DNA from: Methylocapsa palsarum
GTDB lineage: Bacteria; Pseudomonadota; Alphaproteobacteria; Rhizobiales; Beijerinckiaceae
Assembly: GCF_900114285.1 (NCBI RefSeq)
Contig: NZ_FOSN01000002.1
Coordinates: forward strand, 248,001 to 312,000
Length of the DNA: 64,000 bases
Direction: 5' to 3'
Shown here: positions 49,865-59,544 of the stretch, one piece after another
Position numbering within the stretch: the stretch's first letter is position 1
Layout: every line of letters begins with the position of its first letter
Translations under genes and position numbers: made by a program
The notes under the pieces: generated by a model
What the model was told of the DNA's origin: nothing
Database searches by the model: none
Seen by the model: only the letters and a program-made list of their open reading frames with translations

Positions 49865-50779
49865 TTGTCGATACAAGTCCGCCACCTCAACTATGTGATC
49901 GCTGCGGAAGACCACGGCAGCTTTCGGCGAGCGGCGGCAGCCTTGGGGGTGCACGAGTCGGCTATCAGCCGGCGTATTCGCGATCTGGAGGAGCGGCTTG
50001 GCGCCGCGCTGTTCGTCCGCTCCCACGGCGGCGTTCAACTCACTTTCGCCGGAAAGCAGTTCGTCGATCGAGGTCGCAAGGCGCTTTCTGAAATTAATCT
50101 GGCCAAAACGGAAGTGGCGGCGATTGGGCGTGTCGGCGCCGGCGAATTGAAGATCGGCATTTTTTCGTCACTGGGATCAGGTTTCCTGTCCGGCCTCATT
50201 CGGGGCTTTGCCGAATCCTATCCCGCAGTGCAGATGTCTTTCGTCGACGGCGGCCAGTCCGAACATGTTGCCGCAATAAGGCAGCATCAGCTCGACATTG
50301 CATTTGTGACGGGGACGCTCGAATGGCCCGGCTGCGAAACCGAATATTTATGGTCGGAGCGCGTCTTTGCCGCGCTGCCGGAGCAGCATTCCTTGACCTC
50401 GTCGGAAGAGCTTGAATGGGAGGATTTGGCCGGCGAACGATTCATCGTGAGCGAAGTGGTTCCGGGCCAGGAGATATACAATTATCTCGTTCAGCGTTTG
50501 GCGGGCCTTGGGCAAAGCCCGGAAATCCTGCCGCAAAGCGTTGGGCGGCATAACCTCTTGTCCTTGGTCGCACTCGGACAAGGCCTGACATTGGCAAGCG
50601 AAGGGATTACGACGACGCAAGTTCCGGGCGTTTTATACCGGCCAATGGCAAATGAAACACTGCCCTACAGCATGGTATGGTCATCGCAGAACGATAACCC
50701 AGCCTTCCTGCGTCTGATCGAACTTGCAAGATCGATGGCCGAAGCCGCCGCTTTGAAAACCGTCAAGACGTCGGCGTAG
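49865..50779 (+). CDS. LysR-family transcriptional regulator
   Basis: 304 residues from TTG 49865. N-terminal winged helix (HLNYVIAAEDHGSFRRAAAALGVHESAISRRIRDLEERLGAALFVRSHGGVQLT) and a C-terminal substrate-binding domain. LysR genes in this place, convergent with DUF2274-trbI, are a repeated feature of alphaproteobacterial ICEs, so it may regulate transfer. It overlaps DUF2274 tail-to-tail by 17 bases. The co-inducer is unknown. Confidence 0.85.
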   Translation: MSIQVRHLNYVIAAEDHGSFRRAAAALGVHESAISRRIRDLEERLGAALFVRSHGGVQLTFAGKQFVDRGRKALSEINLAKTEVAAIGRVGAGELKIGIFSSLGSGFLSGLIRGFAESYPAVQMSFVDGGQSEHVAAIRQHQLDIAFVTGTLEWPGCETEYLWSERVFAALPEQHSLTSSEELEWEDLAGERFIVSEVVPGQEIYNYLVQRLAGLGQSPEILPQSVGRHNLLSLVALGQGLTLASEGITTTQVPGVLYRPMANETLPYSMVWSSQNDNPAFLRLIELARSMAEAAALKTVKTSA

Positions 50780-50999
50780 ATGAACTGCCGCCTTTCCTGG
50801 CCTTGGCGAATCCCCTGTCCGTTGCGATGAACCGTTCGAGCATGGGCACGATCAGGCGAACGGGATCGGATGGAGTGTGGTTGGTCTCGTGACCGAGAAT
50901 TTCCGCATAGGCAATCAGATCGCGATGGAGGCCGGCAGGCAGCTCCAGTGTCACTTTCACCGGTTTGTCTTCGGTAAGTGGCCCGAGTTTCAGTTTCAT
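50763..50999 (-). CDS. DUF2274 family protein
   Basis: 78 residues, MKLKLGPLTEDKPVKVTLEL start and LHRDLIAYAEILGHE core, the DUF2274 pattern, predicted as a ribbon-helix-helix-like fold. It overlaps trbI by four bases and is the last gene of the trb operon. It accompanies trbI in many ICEs; the function is unknown. Confidence 0.82.
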   Translation of the reverse strand: MKLKLGPLTEDKPVKVTLELPAGLHRDLIAYAEILGHETNHTPSDPVRLIVPMLERFIATDRGFAKARKGGSSSTPTS

Positions 51000-52267
51000 T
51001 GTTCGCCTCCGTAGGGCTCAAGTACTAAATCTCTTGTGACGATTACCCGCACCGGGAAGCCCGGCCGAATGGTCAGCGTCGGCGCGATGTTCAGCTCGCG
51101 GCCCACGATCTGCTGGCCGGCTTGACTGACGCTGTTGGACGCGCCCTGCCGCAAGGCTTGCACGATGTTGTTGTCCTGACCGGAGGCGCCCGCCTGCGCG
51201 CCAACGCTCAGGAGCGTTGACAGGGAAGCGGCCTTGAACAGCTCATCCCAGTGATAATCGACGCCATCCTCAAGGCCGGCATAGCCCTCAGAGTCCGCGC
51301 CGGGCTGTCGCTCCAGGACGATGGAACGGCCATTGGGGAAGATCAGCCGGTTCCAGACAAGAAGCACGCGCTGCTGGCCGAACCCAACGCCGCTGTCGTA
51401 TTGGCCGATAATGCGCGTGCCCTGAGGCACGAGCAGGATGTGCCCGGTTGGGCTGTCATAGACGTTTTCCGTCACCTGGGCGGTGATCTGGCCGGGCAAG
51501 TCTGAGCGGATGCCGGTGATCAGCGCCGCTGGAATGACGCTGCCAGCCTGAAGGATATTCGCGGAAGCCGGTGCCGCGACGCGATCGGGAGAGACGGTGC
51601 GCTTATCGGGCGCTTGATTGAGGAAGGCGAGCTGGCGATCTTGCGCCGAGGGCGTCGCCGGCTGCGGCGCAAGGCCAAGACTGGCGAGATCGGTCGGTGG
51701 CATGGTTGTCGCCGCCGGCTGAGTTGAACTGGTGTTCGCGGGCCGCGTCTCGGTCGAGGCGAATAGGCGCGCTGTGCGCGCCGCCTCCCGTTCCTGAAGG
51801 CGACGCTGCACTTCGGGACTCGGGCCGGAAGCAACCGCGCTCTGCGTCGTGATGCCAGGACCCGGCACCGGTTGGCCGTTGTTCTGGGCATTGAGGATTG
51901 GCCGTCCGAGATCGCCAGGTAACGGCGGGCCGAGACGCGGCACACCGCAATAGTCCTTCGGGAGCCCGGCAAGCCCGTCCGGTGTCGTGCGGTTGTCGGT
52001 CGCGTAAAGCTCCTCATTCGGCTTCCCACCGTGTTGGGTCTGGAGCGCGTAGATCAGCGCTCCGCCAATGCCGACGCTTGCGACGAGGCCAAGCCCGGCC
52101 AGCACCTTGCGCGACAGGCGTGTGACGCTCGGCGGTTCGGGGCGCAGTCGCATGGGCGCCACCGGCTCGCCGGTCAGCGGCCGGGCGTCGTCAGCGCCAG
52201 AAGCTTCCGGCCGAGGTTCCGCGTCCCGCTTTGCCTCTTCTCCCTTTTCAGGATCAAACGTGCTCAC
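50996..52267 (-). CDS. trbI: conjugal transfer protein TrbI (VirB10-like)
   Basis: 423 residues. A membrane segment at about residues 53-73, a Pro/Ala-rich periplasmic linker, and the VirB10 C-terminal domain (LQAGSVIPAALITGIRSDLPGQITAQVTENVYDSPTGHILLVPQGTRIIGQYDSGVGFGQQRVLLVWNRLIFPNG). It spans both membranes in the mating-pair channel. Overlaps trbG and DUF2274 by four bases each. Confidence 0.95.
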   Translation of the reverse strand: MSTFDPEKGEEAKRDAEPRPEASGADDARPLTGEPVAPMRLRPEPPSVTRLSRKVLAGLGLVASVGIGGALIYALQTQHGGKPNEELYATDNRTTPDGLAGLPKDYCGVPRLGPPLPGDLGRPILNAQNNGQPVPGPGITTQSAVASGPSPEVQRRLQEREAARTARLFASTETRPANTSSTQPAATTMPPTDLASLGLAPQPATPSAQDRQLAFLNQAPDKRTVSPDRVAAPASANILQAGSVIPAALITGIRSDLPGQITAQVTENVYDSPTGHILLVPQGTRIIGQYDSGVGFGQQRVLLVWNRLIFPNGRSIVLERQPGADSEGYAGLEDGVDYHWDELFKAASLSTLLSVGAQAGASGQDNNIVQALRQGASNSVSQAGQQIVGRELNIAPTLTIRPGFPVRVIVTRDLVLEPYGGEQ

Positions 52268-53331
52268 GACGCTGGCCTCCCGTCAGTGCGGGTGATGCGG
52301 ACGCGCTTCTGGCTCTTGTCGGAACCGAAGCGCAGCTCGGCGGCGGCGAAGAGCCGGTCGACGATCATGTAGTTGTCGCGGACCCGATAGTTCACCAATT
52401 CGGATGTGTCGCCCTCCGGGCCTACGACGAAGAGCGGCGGCATCTCGCCCTGGCTGATGCCGCGCGGGAACTCGATGAAGACTTGGCGCCCGTCGTCGAA
52501 CGCGCGTAACGGTCGCCACGGCGCGCGGTCGCCTGTCACCTCGTAGCGAAAATTGACGTGGGACAGATCGACGCCGGAAGCGACCGGTTGGGCGGCCTGG
52601 GCCTGCTCATTTTGCCGGCGCAGCGCGATGAGCTGATCCTGCGGATACTGCCAGGACACGGAGGCCATGTAGGTCTTCTCGGTCGAGCGCAGTTCCATAT
52701 GATAGGTGCGCAGGTTCGTATTGATGACAAGGTTGGTCATCAGTTCGTTACGCGTCGGCTTGACGAGGATGTGGACCTGCTTCGTCGCCCCCGCGCCGCT
52801 TTCTGTGTCGCCAATGATCCAGCGCACCGTATCGCCGGCGGCGACGGGACCGGAGCCGACAAGCTGTTCGCCCGGCTGGAGGCCGATGTCGGTGATCTGC
52901 CCCGGCGCGGTATAGACCTGATAGAGCGCACCATCGACGAAAGGATAGACTTGGATGGCGTTGATGAAACCGTTGCGTACCGGTTGCATCCGCGCGGCGG
53001 CGTTCGCCTCGTTTACACGCGCGGCGGGATCGGGCAATTCCGGTGTCGGCTTGCCGTCGTTGCCGACCGGTTTCAGTTGGCCGGGCAACGGCAGAACCTT
53101 GGGCAGCTCCACAACCTTCACCGGCGCGGGCGGATCGACCGTCTGCACGGCGGCCGGGGCATCGTCATAATCGATCTCGGGCGGCTTCTGCAGGGTGGCG
53201 CAGCCGGCGAGCGCCGTTGTGCAAATCAGCAGAAGGGGCAAACCGGATTTACGGAAAACCGGAACGGCGGGAATGAGGAAAGCCGGGCTTCCCACTTTCC
53301 GGGGGGCGGCTTTGCGGGAAGCGACAGTCAT
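52264..53331 (-). CDS. trbG: conjugal transfer protein TrbG (VirB9-like)
   Basis: 355 residues. A lipoprotein-type region (LLLICTTALAGCATLQ, with the lipobox Cys) near residue 45, then the VirB9 domain (VYPFVDGALYQVYTAPGQITDIGLQPGEQL, FRYEVTGDRAPWRPLRAFDDGRQVFIEFP). Outer-membrane complex component. Overlaps trbF and trbI by four bases. Confidence 0.95.
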   Translation of the reverse strand: MTVASRKAAPRKVGSPAFLIPAVPVFRKSGLPLLLICTTALAGCATLQKPPEIDYDDAPAAVQTVDPPAPVKVVELPKVLPLPGQLKPVGNDGKPTPELPDPAARVNEANAAARMQPVRNGFINAIQVYPFVDGALYQVYTAPGQITDIGLQPGEQLVGSGPVAAGDTVRWIIGDTESGAGATKQVHILVKPTRNELMTNLVINTNLRTYHMELRSTEKTYMASVSWQYPQDQLIALRRQNEQAQAAQPVASGVDLSHVNFRYEVTGDRAPWRPLRAFDDGRQVFIEFPRGISQGEMPPLFVVGPEGDTSELVNYRVRDNYMIVDRLFAAAELRFGSDKSQKRVRITRTDGRPAS

Positions 53332-54017
53332 TGTCCAAGCTCCTTCGACCAGTTGATGGCGTTGATGTAGATACCGAGTGGATTGGCCCGGAGTTTTTCG
53401 GGATCGCGGGGCGATTGCACTGCGATGGTAAGGATGGCCGTCCAGCGTTCAGTCGCGGCCAGGGCGCCGTCCTGATAGGTGCGTTGGACCCAGGCGACGC
53501 GGAACGAAGTCGGCGAAGCCCGGATCACGCTGGAGACGTCGATCGACACTTGCGTCTTGCCGACCTTGGAGAAAGGGTCGTTGGCGCGGGCGTAGTCGTT
53601 GAGTGCGAGTGCGCCGGCCTGTGTCGTGAAGTCATAGGCGCGCAGCCAATTCTGCCGGACGATGATCGGATCGGCGGGGATCGAGCGGACCTGTTCAATG
53701 AAGCGCGCGAGATAGAAGGCGATTTGCGGATCGGTTGGCTGGTAGTCGGCGGTAGCCGGCGCCACGGCCTGGGCCTGACCAAGGTGATCGACCTGCACCA
53801 CCCAAGGCACGATGGAGCCGCTGGCGGACTGCCAGACCAGCGCGGCGGAGAGCCCGGCCGACAGCGCGAGTGAGCCGAAGGCCATCAACCGCCAGTTCCG
53901 TGCCTGCACGCGGGCGGAGCCGATGCGGTCGTCCCAGATTTGCGCCGCTCGCTGGTAGGGCGTCTCAGGCTCGGGCGATTTGCCGTAATGGGTGGAGGGT
54001 CGTCGGAAGAAGCTCAT
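53328..54017 (-). CDS. trbF: conjugal transfer protein TrbF (VirB8-like)
   Basis: 229 residues. One membrane segment (residues ~43-63) and a periplasmic VirB8-type domain (SIVPWVVQVDHLGQAQAV, RAYDFTTQAGALALNDYA, VAWVQRTYQDGALAATERWTAILTI). Inner-membrane assembly factor of the mating channel. Confidence 0.95.
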   Translation of the reverse strand: MSFFRRPSTHYGKSPEPETPYQRAAQIWDDRIGSARVQARNWRLMAFGSLALSAGLSAALVWQSASGSIVPWVVQVDHLGQAQAVAPATADYQPTDPQIAFYLARFIEQVRSIPADPIIVRQNWLRAYDFTTQAGALALNDYARANDPFSKVGKTQVSIDVSSVIRASPTSFRVAWVQRTYQDGALAATERWTAILTIAVQSPRDPEKLRANPLGIYINAINWSKELGQ

Positions 54018-54019
54018 GT

Positions 54020-55384
54020 TCAGTCGCTTTCGGAGAGGTTGACGGAAGACCCGCCGCCATGGCTGTCGCCGGATTTGACAGCGTGGGCGGCGGCCTGGAC
54101 GCCGTGGGACACCTGCTGGCCGCGCTTCATGCGCGTCGCCCAGGCAGGCTGGCCACCAGCTGCGGCGGAAGACGATGCGCCAGCCGGGTCGGCACCTTCG
54201 CCGTCACCGCCGACCGTGCCGGCGGTGGACGATCCGCCTGTCATCTCAAAGGCAGCGCGTGCGCCGGACTGGTAGCTGGATTTGATGCTGTCGGCGGCTT
54301 TCGACGCGGCGCGCTTCAACGGCGAGACGGCAGCCTGCGCCCCGGCACTGGCGACATTGCCAAGTCCAGATGCGACTCCGGCCGCGCCGGACTGTCCGGC
54401 GGCCCCAAGGCTGTAAGCAGTGGAAGCTCCACCGGTGAGCGCGGCTCCGCCACGGGCGGCCGCGGCGGCGCCTCCGGCGAGGGCCGCACCGCCGGAGGCC
54501 ACAGCTCCAACCGCTGCGGCGCCTGCGGCGACCACGCCACCAGCCGCCAAGCCGACACCCACGGCTGCGCCGGCTCCGAGTTGCGGGCCACCAGAGACGA
54601 GACCGTTGGCGATACCCGGCCCGAAGATGCCAAGGCCAAGGAGCGACAAGGCCGCCAACACGATCGCCATAGCATCGTCGATGCTCGGCTGTGCTCCGGT
54701 CGTGGTGGCCGTGAATTGGGAGAATAGGGTCGAGCCGATGCCGACGATCACGGCCAGCACCATGACCTTGATACCGGAGCTGATGACGTTGCCCAGGACA
54801 CGCTCGGCCATGAAGGCGGATTTGCCAAACAGGCCGAAGGGAATGAGAATGAAGCCGGCGAGCGTGCTCAACTTGAATTCGATGAGCGTCACGAAAAGCT
54901 GCACGGCGAGAATGAAGAAGGCGAGCAGCACCATCACCCAGGCGAAGAGCAGCACCGCGATCTGGATGAAGTTCTCGAAAAACGAGACGTAGCCCATTAG
55001 GCCGGAGATCGAGGTGAGCAGCGGGCGGCCTGCGTCGAGCCCGACCTGAGCGACGCGGCCAGGTTGGAGCAACTGAGCGGTGGTGAAGCTTGTGCCTGAC
55101 GCCTTCAGCCCAAGGCCGGCAAAGCTGTTGAAAATGATCTGGGCGAGGTTGTTCCAGTTGCCGATCAGATAGGCGAAGACGCCGACGAACAGCGTCTTCT
55201 TGACCAGTCGCGCGATGATGTCGTCGTCAGCGCCCCATGACCAGAAAAGCGCCGCCAAGGTCACGTCGATGACGATCAACGTGGTGGCGATGAAGGCGAC
55301 TTCGCCGCTGAGGAGGCCAAAACCGCTATCGATATAGGTGGTGAAGACGCCAAGGAATTGGTCGATGATGCCGGTGCCGCCCAT
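54020..55384 (-). CDS. trbL: conjugal transfer protein TrbL (VirB6-like)
   Basis: 454 residues. Start MGGTGIIDQFLGVFTTYIDSGFGLL, then 5-6 membrane segments to about residue 300 (for example LFAWVMVLLAFFILAVQLFVTLIEF and LVIDVTLAALFWSWGADDDII), then a long Gly/Ala/Ser-rich tail. Polytopic inner-membrane channel part. Two bases before trbF. Confidence 0.94.
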   Translation of the reverse strand: MGGTGIIDQFLGVFTTYIDSGFGLLSGEVAFIATTLIVIDVTLAALFWSWGADDDIIARLVKKTLFVGVFAYLIGNWNNLAQIIFNSFAGLGLKASGTSFTTAQLLQPGRVAQVGLDAGRPLLTSISGLMGYVSFFENFIQIAVLLFAWVMVLLAFFILAVQLFVTLIEFKLSTLAGFILIPFGLFGKSAFMAERVLGNVISSGIKVMVLAVIVGIGSTLFSQFTATTTGAQPSIDDAMAIVLAALSLLGLGIFGPGIANGLVSGGPQLGAGAAVGVGLAAGGVVAAGAAAVGAVASGGAALAGGAAAAARGGAALTGGASTAYSLGAAGQSGAAGVASGLGNVASAGAQAAVSPLKRAASKAADSIKSSYQSGARAAFEMTGGSSTAGTVGGDGEGADPAGASSSAAAGGQPAWATRMKRGQQVSHGVQAAAHAVKSGDSHGGGSSVNLSESD

Positions 55385-55388
55385 GATG

Positions 55389-55709
55389 TTACCGAGCCTC
55401 CGATGCGCCGGGCGCGGCAGGCCGGACTGGATTGGGGAATCCCGCTTCAGGCGACGCGCCGGGCGTCAGGAACCGCCTGCGGTTTTCGGCCCAAACGCGC
55501 AGGCACACGGCGTCGCGCGCGCCCGCTTCTCCAAGGAGCTGGCAGCGGGTCAGATCATCACGAAGCGGGTCGGTGGCAGGAACCATGGTAGGTTCGACGC
55601 CCCGGGCGATCGGCGCCTCTTGTCTGCGCGTGACCTCAATCACGGTCGCGGTAATGGCGAGCGCGACGAAGACAATGGCGCCGAGCCGGGCAAGTGTCTT
55701 TTCCTCCAT
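55389..55709 (-). CDS. trbK: TrbK-alt entry-exclusion-like protein
   Basis: 106 residues. An N-terminal membrane segment (ARLGAIVFVALAITATVIEVT) and the motif DDLTRCQLLGEAGARDAVCLRVWAENRRRFL with two cysteines, the 'TrbK-alt' pattern found between trbJ and trbL in alphaproteobacterial ICEs. Presumed inner-membrane or periplasmic entry-exclusion factor. Confidence 0.85.
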   Translation of the reverse strand: MEEKTLARLGAIVFVALAITATVIEVTRRQEAPIARGVEPTMVPATDPLRDDLTRCQLLGEAGARDAVCLRVWAENRRRFLTPGASPEAGFPNPVRPAAPGASEAR

Positions 55710-55719
55710 CGCCCGAGCC

Positions 55720-56481
55720 TCAATTGCTGTTGTGGAACATCTGGACGTTGCCCGGCTGGTAGCCGGGGCCGGGCGTCAGGAAGGTCTGTCGCTGGATGCG
55801 GCCCTGATCGACAGCCGTCGCCTGCTCGGCCGCCTGAAGCGCTTGCGCGCGACCGTTCGCTGCGAGGACGGCGGTGAGATCGGCAAGCTGTTGGGCCTGC
55901 AAGGCGAGAAGCTGGTTACCGGCCTGGGTCGCCTGAAGCGCACCCGTCGCGCCCTGGCTCTGGCCGATGAGCGCGGATGTCTGCGTGCGGTTGGTGTCGA
56001 GATTACCCACCACGGTCGCCTGAACACGCATGGCGTCCTGAAGGCCGTAGACTGTGTTCTGCCAACGGGTCTGCGCGTCGGTGACGAGCTGTTGGCTCGA
56101 TGCGGACAGCGCCACCTTGCCGTAGGTCGTCTGGTAGGCCTGATCGATCTGCTGGACGTTGTAGGCGATACCCTGCGCCTGGCCGAGAAGCTGCTGCGTC
56201 CGCGTGATCGATTGCTGGATTTGCTGTAGCGAGGAGTAAGGCAGGCTCGCGAGGTTGCGCGCCTGATTGATCAGTGATGTCGCCTGATTTTGCAGGCTGG
56301 TGATCTGGTTGGTGATCTGCTGAAGTTCGCGCGCCGCTGTCAGCACGTTCTGGGCATAGTTGGACGGATCGAACACGATCCATTGCGCGGCGGCAGGCGT
56401 CGCGAACATTGGTGATAGGGCCGTGGGAACGGCGAGGATGGACGCGGCGAAAAGCACCGCGCGGGAGTGGCGCAGTTTCAT
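55720..56481 (-). CDS. trbJ: conjugal transfer protein TrbJ (VirB5-like)
   Basis: 253 residues with a signal peptide (ending TPAAAQW) and a long helical, Gln-rich coiled region (ELQQITNQITSLQNQATSLINQARNLASLPYSS). VirB5-like pilus-tip or adhesion protein in the periplasm. Overlaps trbE by four bases. Confidence 0.93.
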   Translation of the reverse strand: MKLRHSRAVLFAASILAVPTALSPMFATPAAAQWIVFDPSNYAQNVLTAARELQQITNQITSLQNQATSLINQARNLASLPYSSLQQIQQSITRTQQLLGQAQGIAYNVQQIDQAYQTTYGKVALSASSQQLVTDAQTRWQNTVYGLQDAMRVQATVVGNLDTNRTQTSALIGQSQGATGALQATQAGNQLLALQAQQLADLTAVLAANGRAQALQAAEQATAVDQGRIQRQTFLTPGPGYQPGNVQMFHNSN

Positions 56482-58916
56482 GAGGACATCTCCGTGTTGG
56501 TAAGGTTGGGAATTAGGTCTGCGGCCCAGGCGAGGCCGCGGTGCCGAAGCCACTGGGCAAGGAAGCCATCGCGGCCGTGATCGCCGACGATCTTCGCGAT
56601 GGCGGTCTGATCGGTCTTCGACGAGGCGGCGCAGAGCGCAAGCGCCACGTCGGACAAACCCAGCTCGAACAGCCGGTTGCCACGCCGGGACTGGCAGTAA
56701 TAGTCGCGCTTCGGCATGGCCCGCGCGAGGATTTCGATCTGGCGGTCGTTGAGGCCGAACCGGCGATAGATGGCGGTGATCTGCGGTTCGATCGCCCGTT
56801 CGTTTGGGAGCAGCAACCGGGTCTGGCAGCTCTCGATGATGGCGGGGGCGATGGCCGATCCGTCGATGTCCGACAGCGACTGCGTGGCGAAAATGACGCT
56901 GGCGTTCTTTTTCCTGAGCGTCTTCAACCATTCGCGGAGTTGGCCCGCAAAGCCTTCGTCGTCGAGCGCCAGCCACCCCTCGTCGATGATGATGAGCGTC
57001 GGCGAACCGTCGAGACGGTCCTCGATCCGGTGGAAGAGATATGCGAGTACGGCGGGCGCCGCGCCGGTGCCGATCAGCCCTTCCGTTTCGAATGCCTGGA
57101 CGGTCGCGGAGCCGAGATATTCGGCCTCCGCGTCGAGCAGCCGGCCATAGGGACCGCCAACACAAAAGGGCCGGAGCGCCTGCTTCAGGTCATTGGATTG
57201 GAGCAGCACGGCAAGGCCGGTGATGGTCCGTTCATCGACCGGGGCCGAGGCCAGTGAAGTCAGCGCCGTCCAGATATATTCTTTGACCTCCGGCGTGATC
57301 GGCACACCCTCGCGGGTGAGGATGGCGACGATCCAGTCGGCGGCCCAGGCACGTTCGGCCAGATCCTCGACGCGCGCGAGCGGTTGCAAACTGACCGAGG
57401 TTTCCGAACCGTCAGTCAGCCCGCCGCCGAGATCGTGCCAGTCACCGCCCATGGCGAGGGCGGCCGCACGGATCGATCCGCCGAAATCGAACGCGAACAC
57501 TTGGGCGCCGGCATAGCGCCGGAACTGGAGAGCCATGAGCGCGAGCAGTACGGACTTGCCCGCGCCGGTCGGGCCGACGACGAGCGTGTGGCCCACGTCG
57601 CCGACATGAAGGGAAAACCGGAACGGGGTCGAGCCTTCGGTCTTGCCGAAGAGCAGTGGGGGAGCCGCAAAATGCTCGTCCCGTTCCGGCCCCGCCCAAA
57701 CCGCTGAAAGCGGGATCATATGGGCGAGGTTCAAAGTGCTGATGGGCGGCTGCCGGACATTGGCATAGACGTGCCCTGGCAGTGAGCCGAGCCAGGCGTC
57801 CACCGCGTTGATCGTCTCGGTCATCGCGGTGAAGTCGCGGCCCTGGATGACCTTCTCGACCAGCCGCAGTTTCTCGTCAGCGGTGCGGGGATCTGCATCC
57901 CACACGGTTACGGTCGCCGTGACATAGGCCATCCCGGCATAATCGGCGCCGAGTTCCTGAAGCGCGAGATCCGCATCCGCCGCCTTGTTCGCCGCGTCGG
58001 TGTCCACGAGGACGGACGCCTCGTTGGTCATCACCTCCTTCAGGATCGCGGCGACACTCTTGCGCTTGGCGAACCATTGCCGCCGGATCTTCGTCAGCAG
58101 CTTCGTCGCGTCGGTCTTGTCGAGTAGGATCGCCCGCGTCGCCCAGCGATAAGGAAAGGCCAGGCGGTTCAGCTCGTCGAGCAGGCCGGGCGTCGTCGCG
58201 GTCGGGAAGCCGGTGATAGTGAGCACGCGCAGATGTGACGCGCCGAGGCGCGGCTCCAGCCCGCCGGTCAACGGCTGATCGGCCAGGAGCGCGTCGAGAT
58301 ACATCGGCGTCTCAGGGACCCGGACCCGATGCCGCTTGGTCGAAACGCAGGAATGCAGATAGGACAGCGTTTCCGCGTCATTGAGCCAGCGGCATTCTGG
58401 CATGAAGGCTTCGATCAGCCGCAGGATGCGGTCGGTGCGATCGGTGAAGCCGCTTAAGGCTTCGCGCGCATCGACGCCGGCACGCGCGCGGCCCTCATAC
58501 AGCCAAGTCTCGGCGCGGGCGGCGTCCTCGGCCGGCGGCAGATAACAAACGGTGAGGAAGTAGCTGGACTCGAAGTGTGCGCCCGCCTCTTCAAAATCGG
58601 CCTTACGTTCGGCATCGACCAGCGCCGACGCCGCGTCGGGAAAACGGCTCGCTGGATAATTGGCGGCGGCATGGCGCTGCGCCTCCACGAAGATCGCCCA
58701 GCCTGAGCCGAGACGGCGGAAGGCGTTGTTGAGGCGGCCGGCGACGGCGACCAACTCGGCGGGGACAGCCGAATCCAGATCTGGACCACGGAACCGCGCC
58801 GTCCGTTGGAAGCTCCCGTCCTTGTTGAGGACAACGCCTTGGCCGACCAATGCGACCCAGGGCAGGAAGTCGGCGAGCCGACTGTTGCGGTTGCGATATT
58901 CGGCGAGGTTCATCAT
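56478..58916 (-). CDS. trbE: conjugal transfer ATPase TrbE (VirB4-like)
   Basis: 812 residues from ATG 58916 (MMNLAEYRNRNSRLADFLPWVALV). N-terminal CagE/VirB4 domain, Walker A VVGPTGAGKSVLLALMALQFRRY, Walker B LIIIDEGWLALDD, and the arginine-rich C-terminal motif FATQSLSDIDGS. It powers assembly of the mating channel at the inner membrane. The open frame continues upstream through trbD but those residues are not TrbE-like. Confidence 0.96.
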   Translation of the reverse strand: MMNLAEYRNRNSRLADFLPWVALVGQGVVLNKDGSFQRTARFRGPDLDSAVPAELVAVAGRLNNAFRRLGSGWAIFVEAQRHAAANYPASRFPDAASALVDAERKADFEEAGAHFESSYFLTVCYLPPAEDAARAETWLYEGRARAGVDAREALSGFTDRTDRILRLIEAFMPECRWLNDAETLSYLHSCVSTKRHRVRVPETPMYLDALLADQPLTGGLEPRLGASHLRVLTITGFPTATTPGLLDELNRLAFPYRWATRAILLDKTDATKLLTKIRRQWFAKRKSVAAILKEVMTNEASVLVDTDAANKAADADLALQELGADYAGMAYVTATVTVWDADPRTADEKLRLVEKVIQGRDFTAMTETINAVDAWLGSLPGHVYANVRQPPISTLNLAHMIPLSAVWAGPERDEHFAAPPLLFGKTEGSTPFRFSLHVGDVGHTLVVGPTGAGKSVLLALMALQFRRYAGAQVFAFDFGGSIRAAALAMGGDWHDLGGGLTDGSETSVSLQPLARVEDLAERAWAADWIVAILTREGVPITPEVKEYIWTALTSLASAPVDERTITGLAVLLQSNDLKQALRPFCVGGPYGRLLDAEAEYLGSATVQAFETEGLIGTGAAPAVLAYLFHRIEDRLDGSPTLIIIDEGWLALDDEGFAGQLREWLKTLRKKNASVIFATQSLSDIDGSAIAPAIIESCQTRLLLPNERAIEPQITAIYRRFGLNDRQIEILARAMPKRDYYCQSRRGNRLFELGLSDVALALCAASSKTDQTAIAKIVGDHGRDGFLAQWLRHRGLAWAADLIPNLTNTEMSS

Positions 58917-58930
58917 GTGCGCGCCCTTGC

Positions 58931-59212
58931 TCAGACAGACAGATGGCCGGGGATACGCAGATGGCGGCGCACCACATCGACAAAGAGCGGATCGCGCTTG
59001 GCGGCCCAGACGGCGGCGACATGGCCAATCGCCCAGATGACGAGGCCGATCAGCCACAGGCGCAGGCCAAGGCCAATCGCGCCCGCCAATGTGCCGTTCA
59101 GGATGGCGATGGCGCGCGGGGCGCCGCCGAGCAGGATAGGCTCGGTCAGCGCCCGGTGGACCGGGACCGTGTAGCCCGACACATCACCGCTCTGTTCGAC
59201 GCCGCCCGCCAT
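58931..59212 (-). CDS. trbD: conjugal transfer protein TrbD (VirB3-like)
   Basis: 93 residues with GYTVPVHRALTEPILLGGAPRAIAILNGTLAGAIGLGLRLWLIGLVIWAIGHVAAVWAAKRDPLF: two close membrane segments, the VirB3/TrbD pattern. The start ATG overlaps the trbC stop. Inner-membrane partner of TrbE. Confidence 0.93.
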   Translation of the reverse strand: MAGGVEQSGDVSGYTVPVHRALTEPILLGGAPRAIAILNGTLAGAIGLGLRLWLIGLVIWAIGHVAAVWAAKRDPLFVDVVRRHLRIPGHLSV

Positions 59213-59544
59213 CAGACCAGCGCTCCGCCGCCGAAGGAGAAGAACGACAGGAAGAAGCTCGACGCGGCAAACGCGATTGACAGGCCGAAGACAATCTGGA
59301 TCAGCCGGCGGAAGCCACCCGACGTATCGCCGAAAGCCAGCGACAGGCCGGTGACGATGATGATGATCACCGCGATGATCTTGGCGACCGGCCCTTCGAT
59401 CGAATTGAGGATCTGCGTCAGCGGTTGTTCCCACGGCATCGACGAGCCGGAAGCATGGGCGGCGGGCGCGATCATCACGCTGATGACGGCGACGGAGGCG
59501 GTCATCGTCAGACGACGATGCATACGACGGGGAAGCGAAACCAT
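59212..59544 (-). CDS. trbC: conjugal transfer pilin TrbC (VirB2-like)
   Basis: 110 residues. A signal peptide (ending PAAHAS) then SSMPWEQPLTQILNSIEGPVAKIIAVIIIIVTGLSLAFGDTSGGFRRLIQIVFGLSIAFAASSF, with the two hydrophobic helices of a prepilin. Overlaps trbB by 37 bases at its start and trbD at its end. Confidence 0.94.
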   Translation of the reverse strand: MVSLPRRMHRRLTMTASVAVISVMIAPAAHASGSSMPWEQPLTQILNSIEGPVAKIIAVIIIIVTGLSLAFGDTSGGFRRLIQIVFGLSIAFAASSFFLSFFSFGGGALV

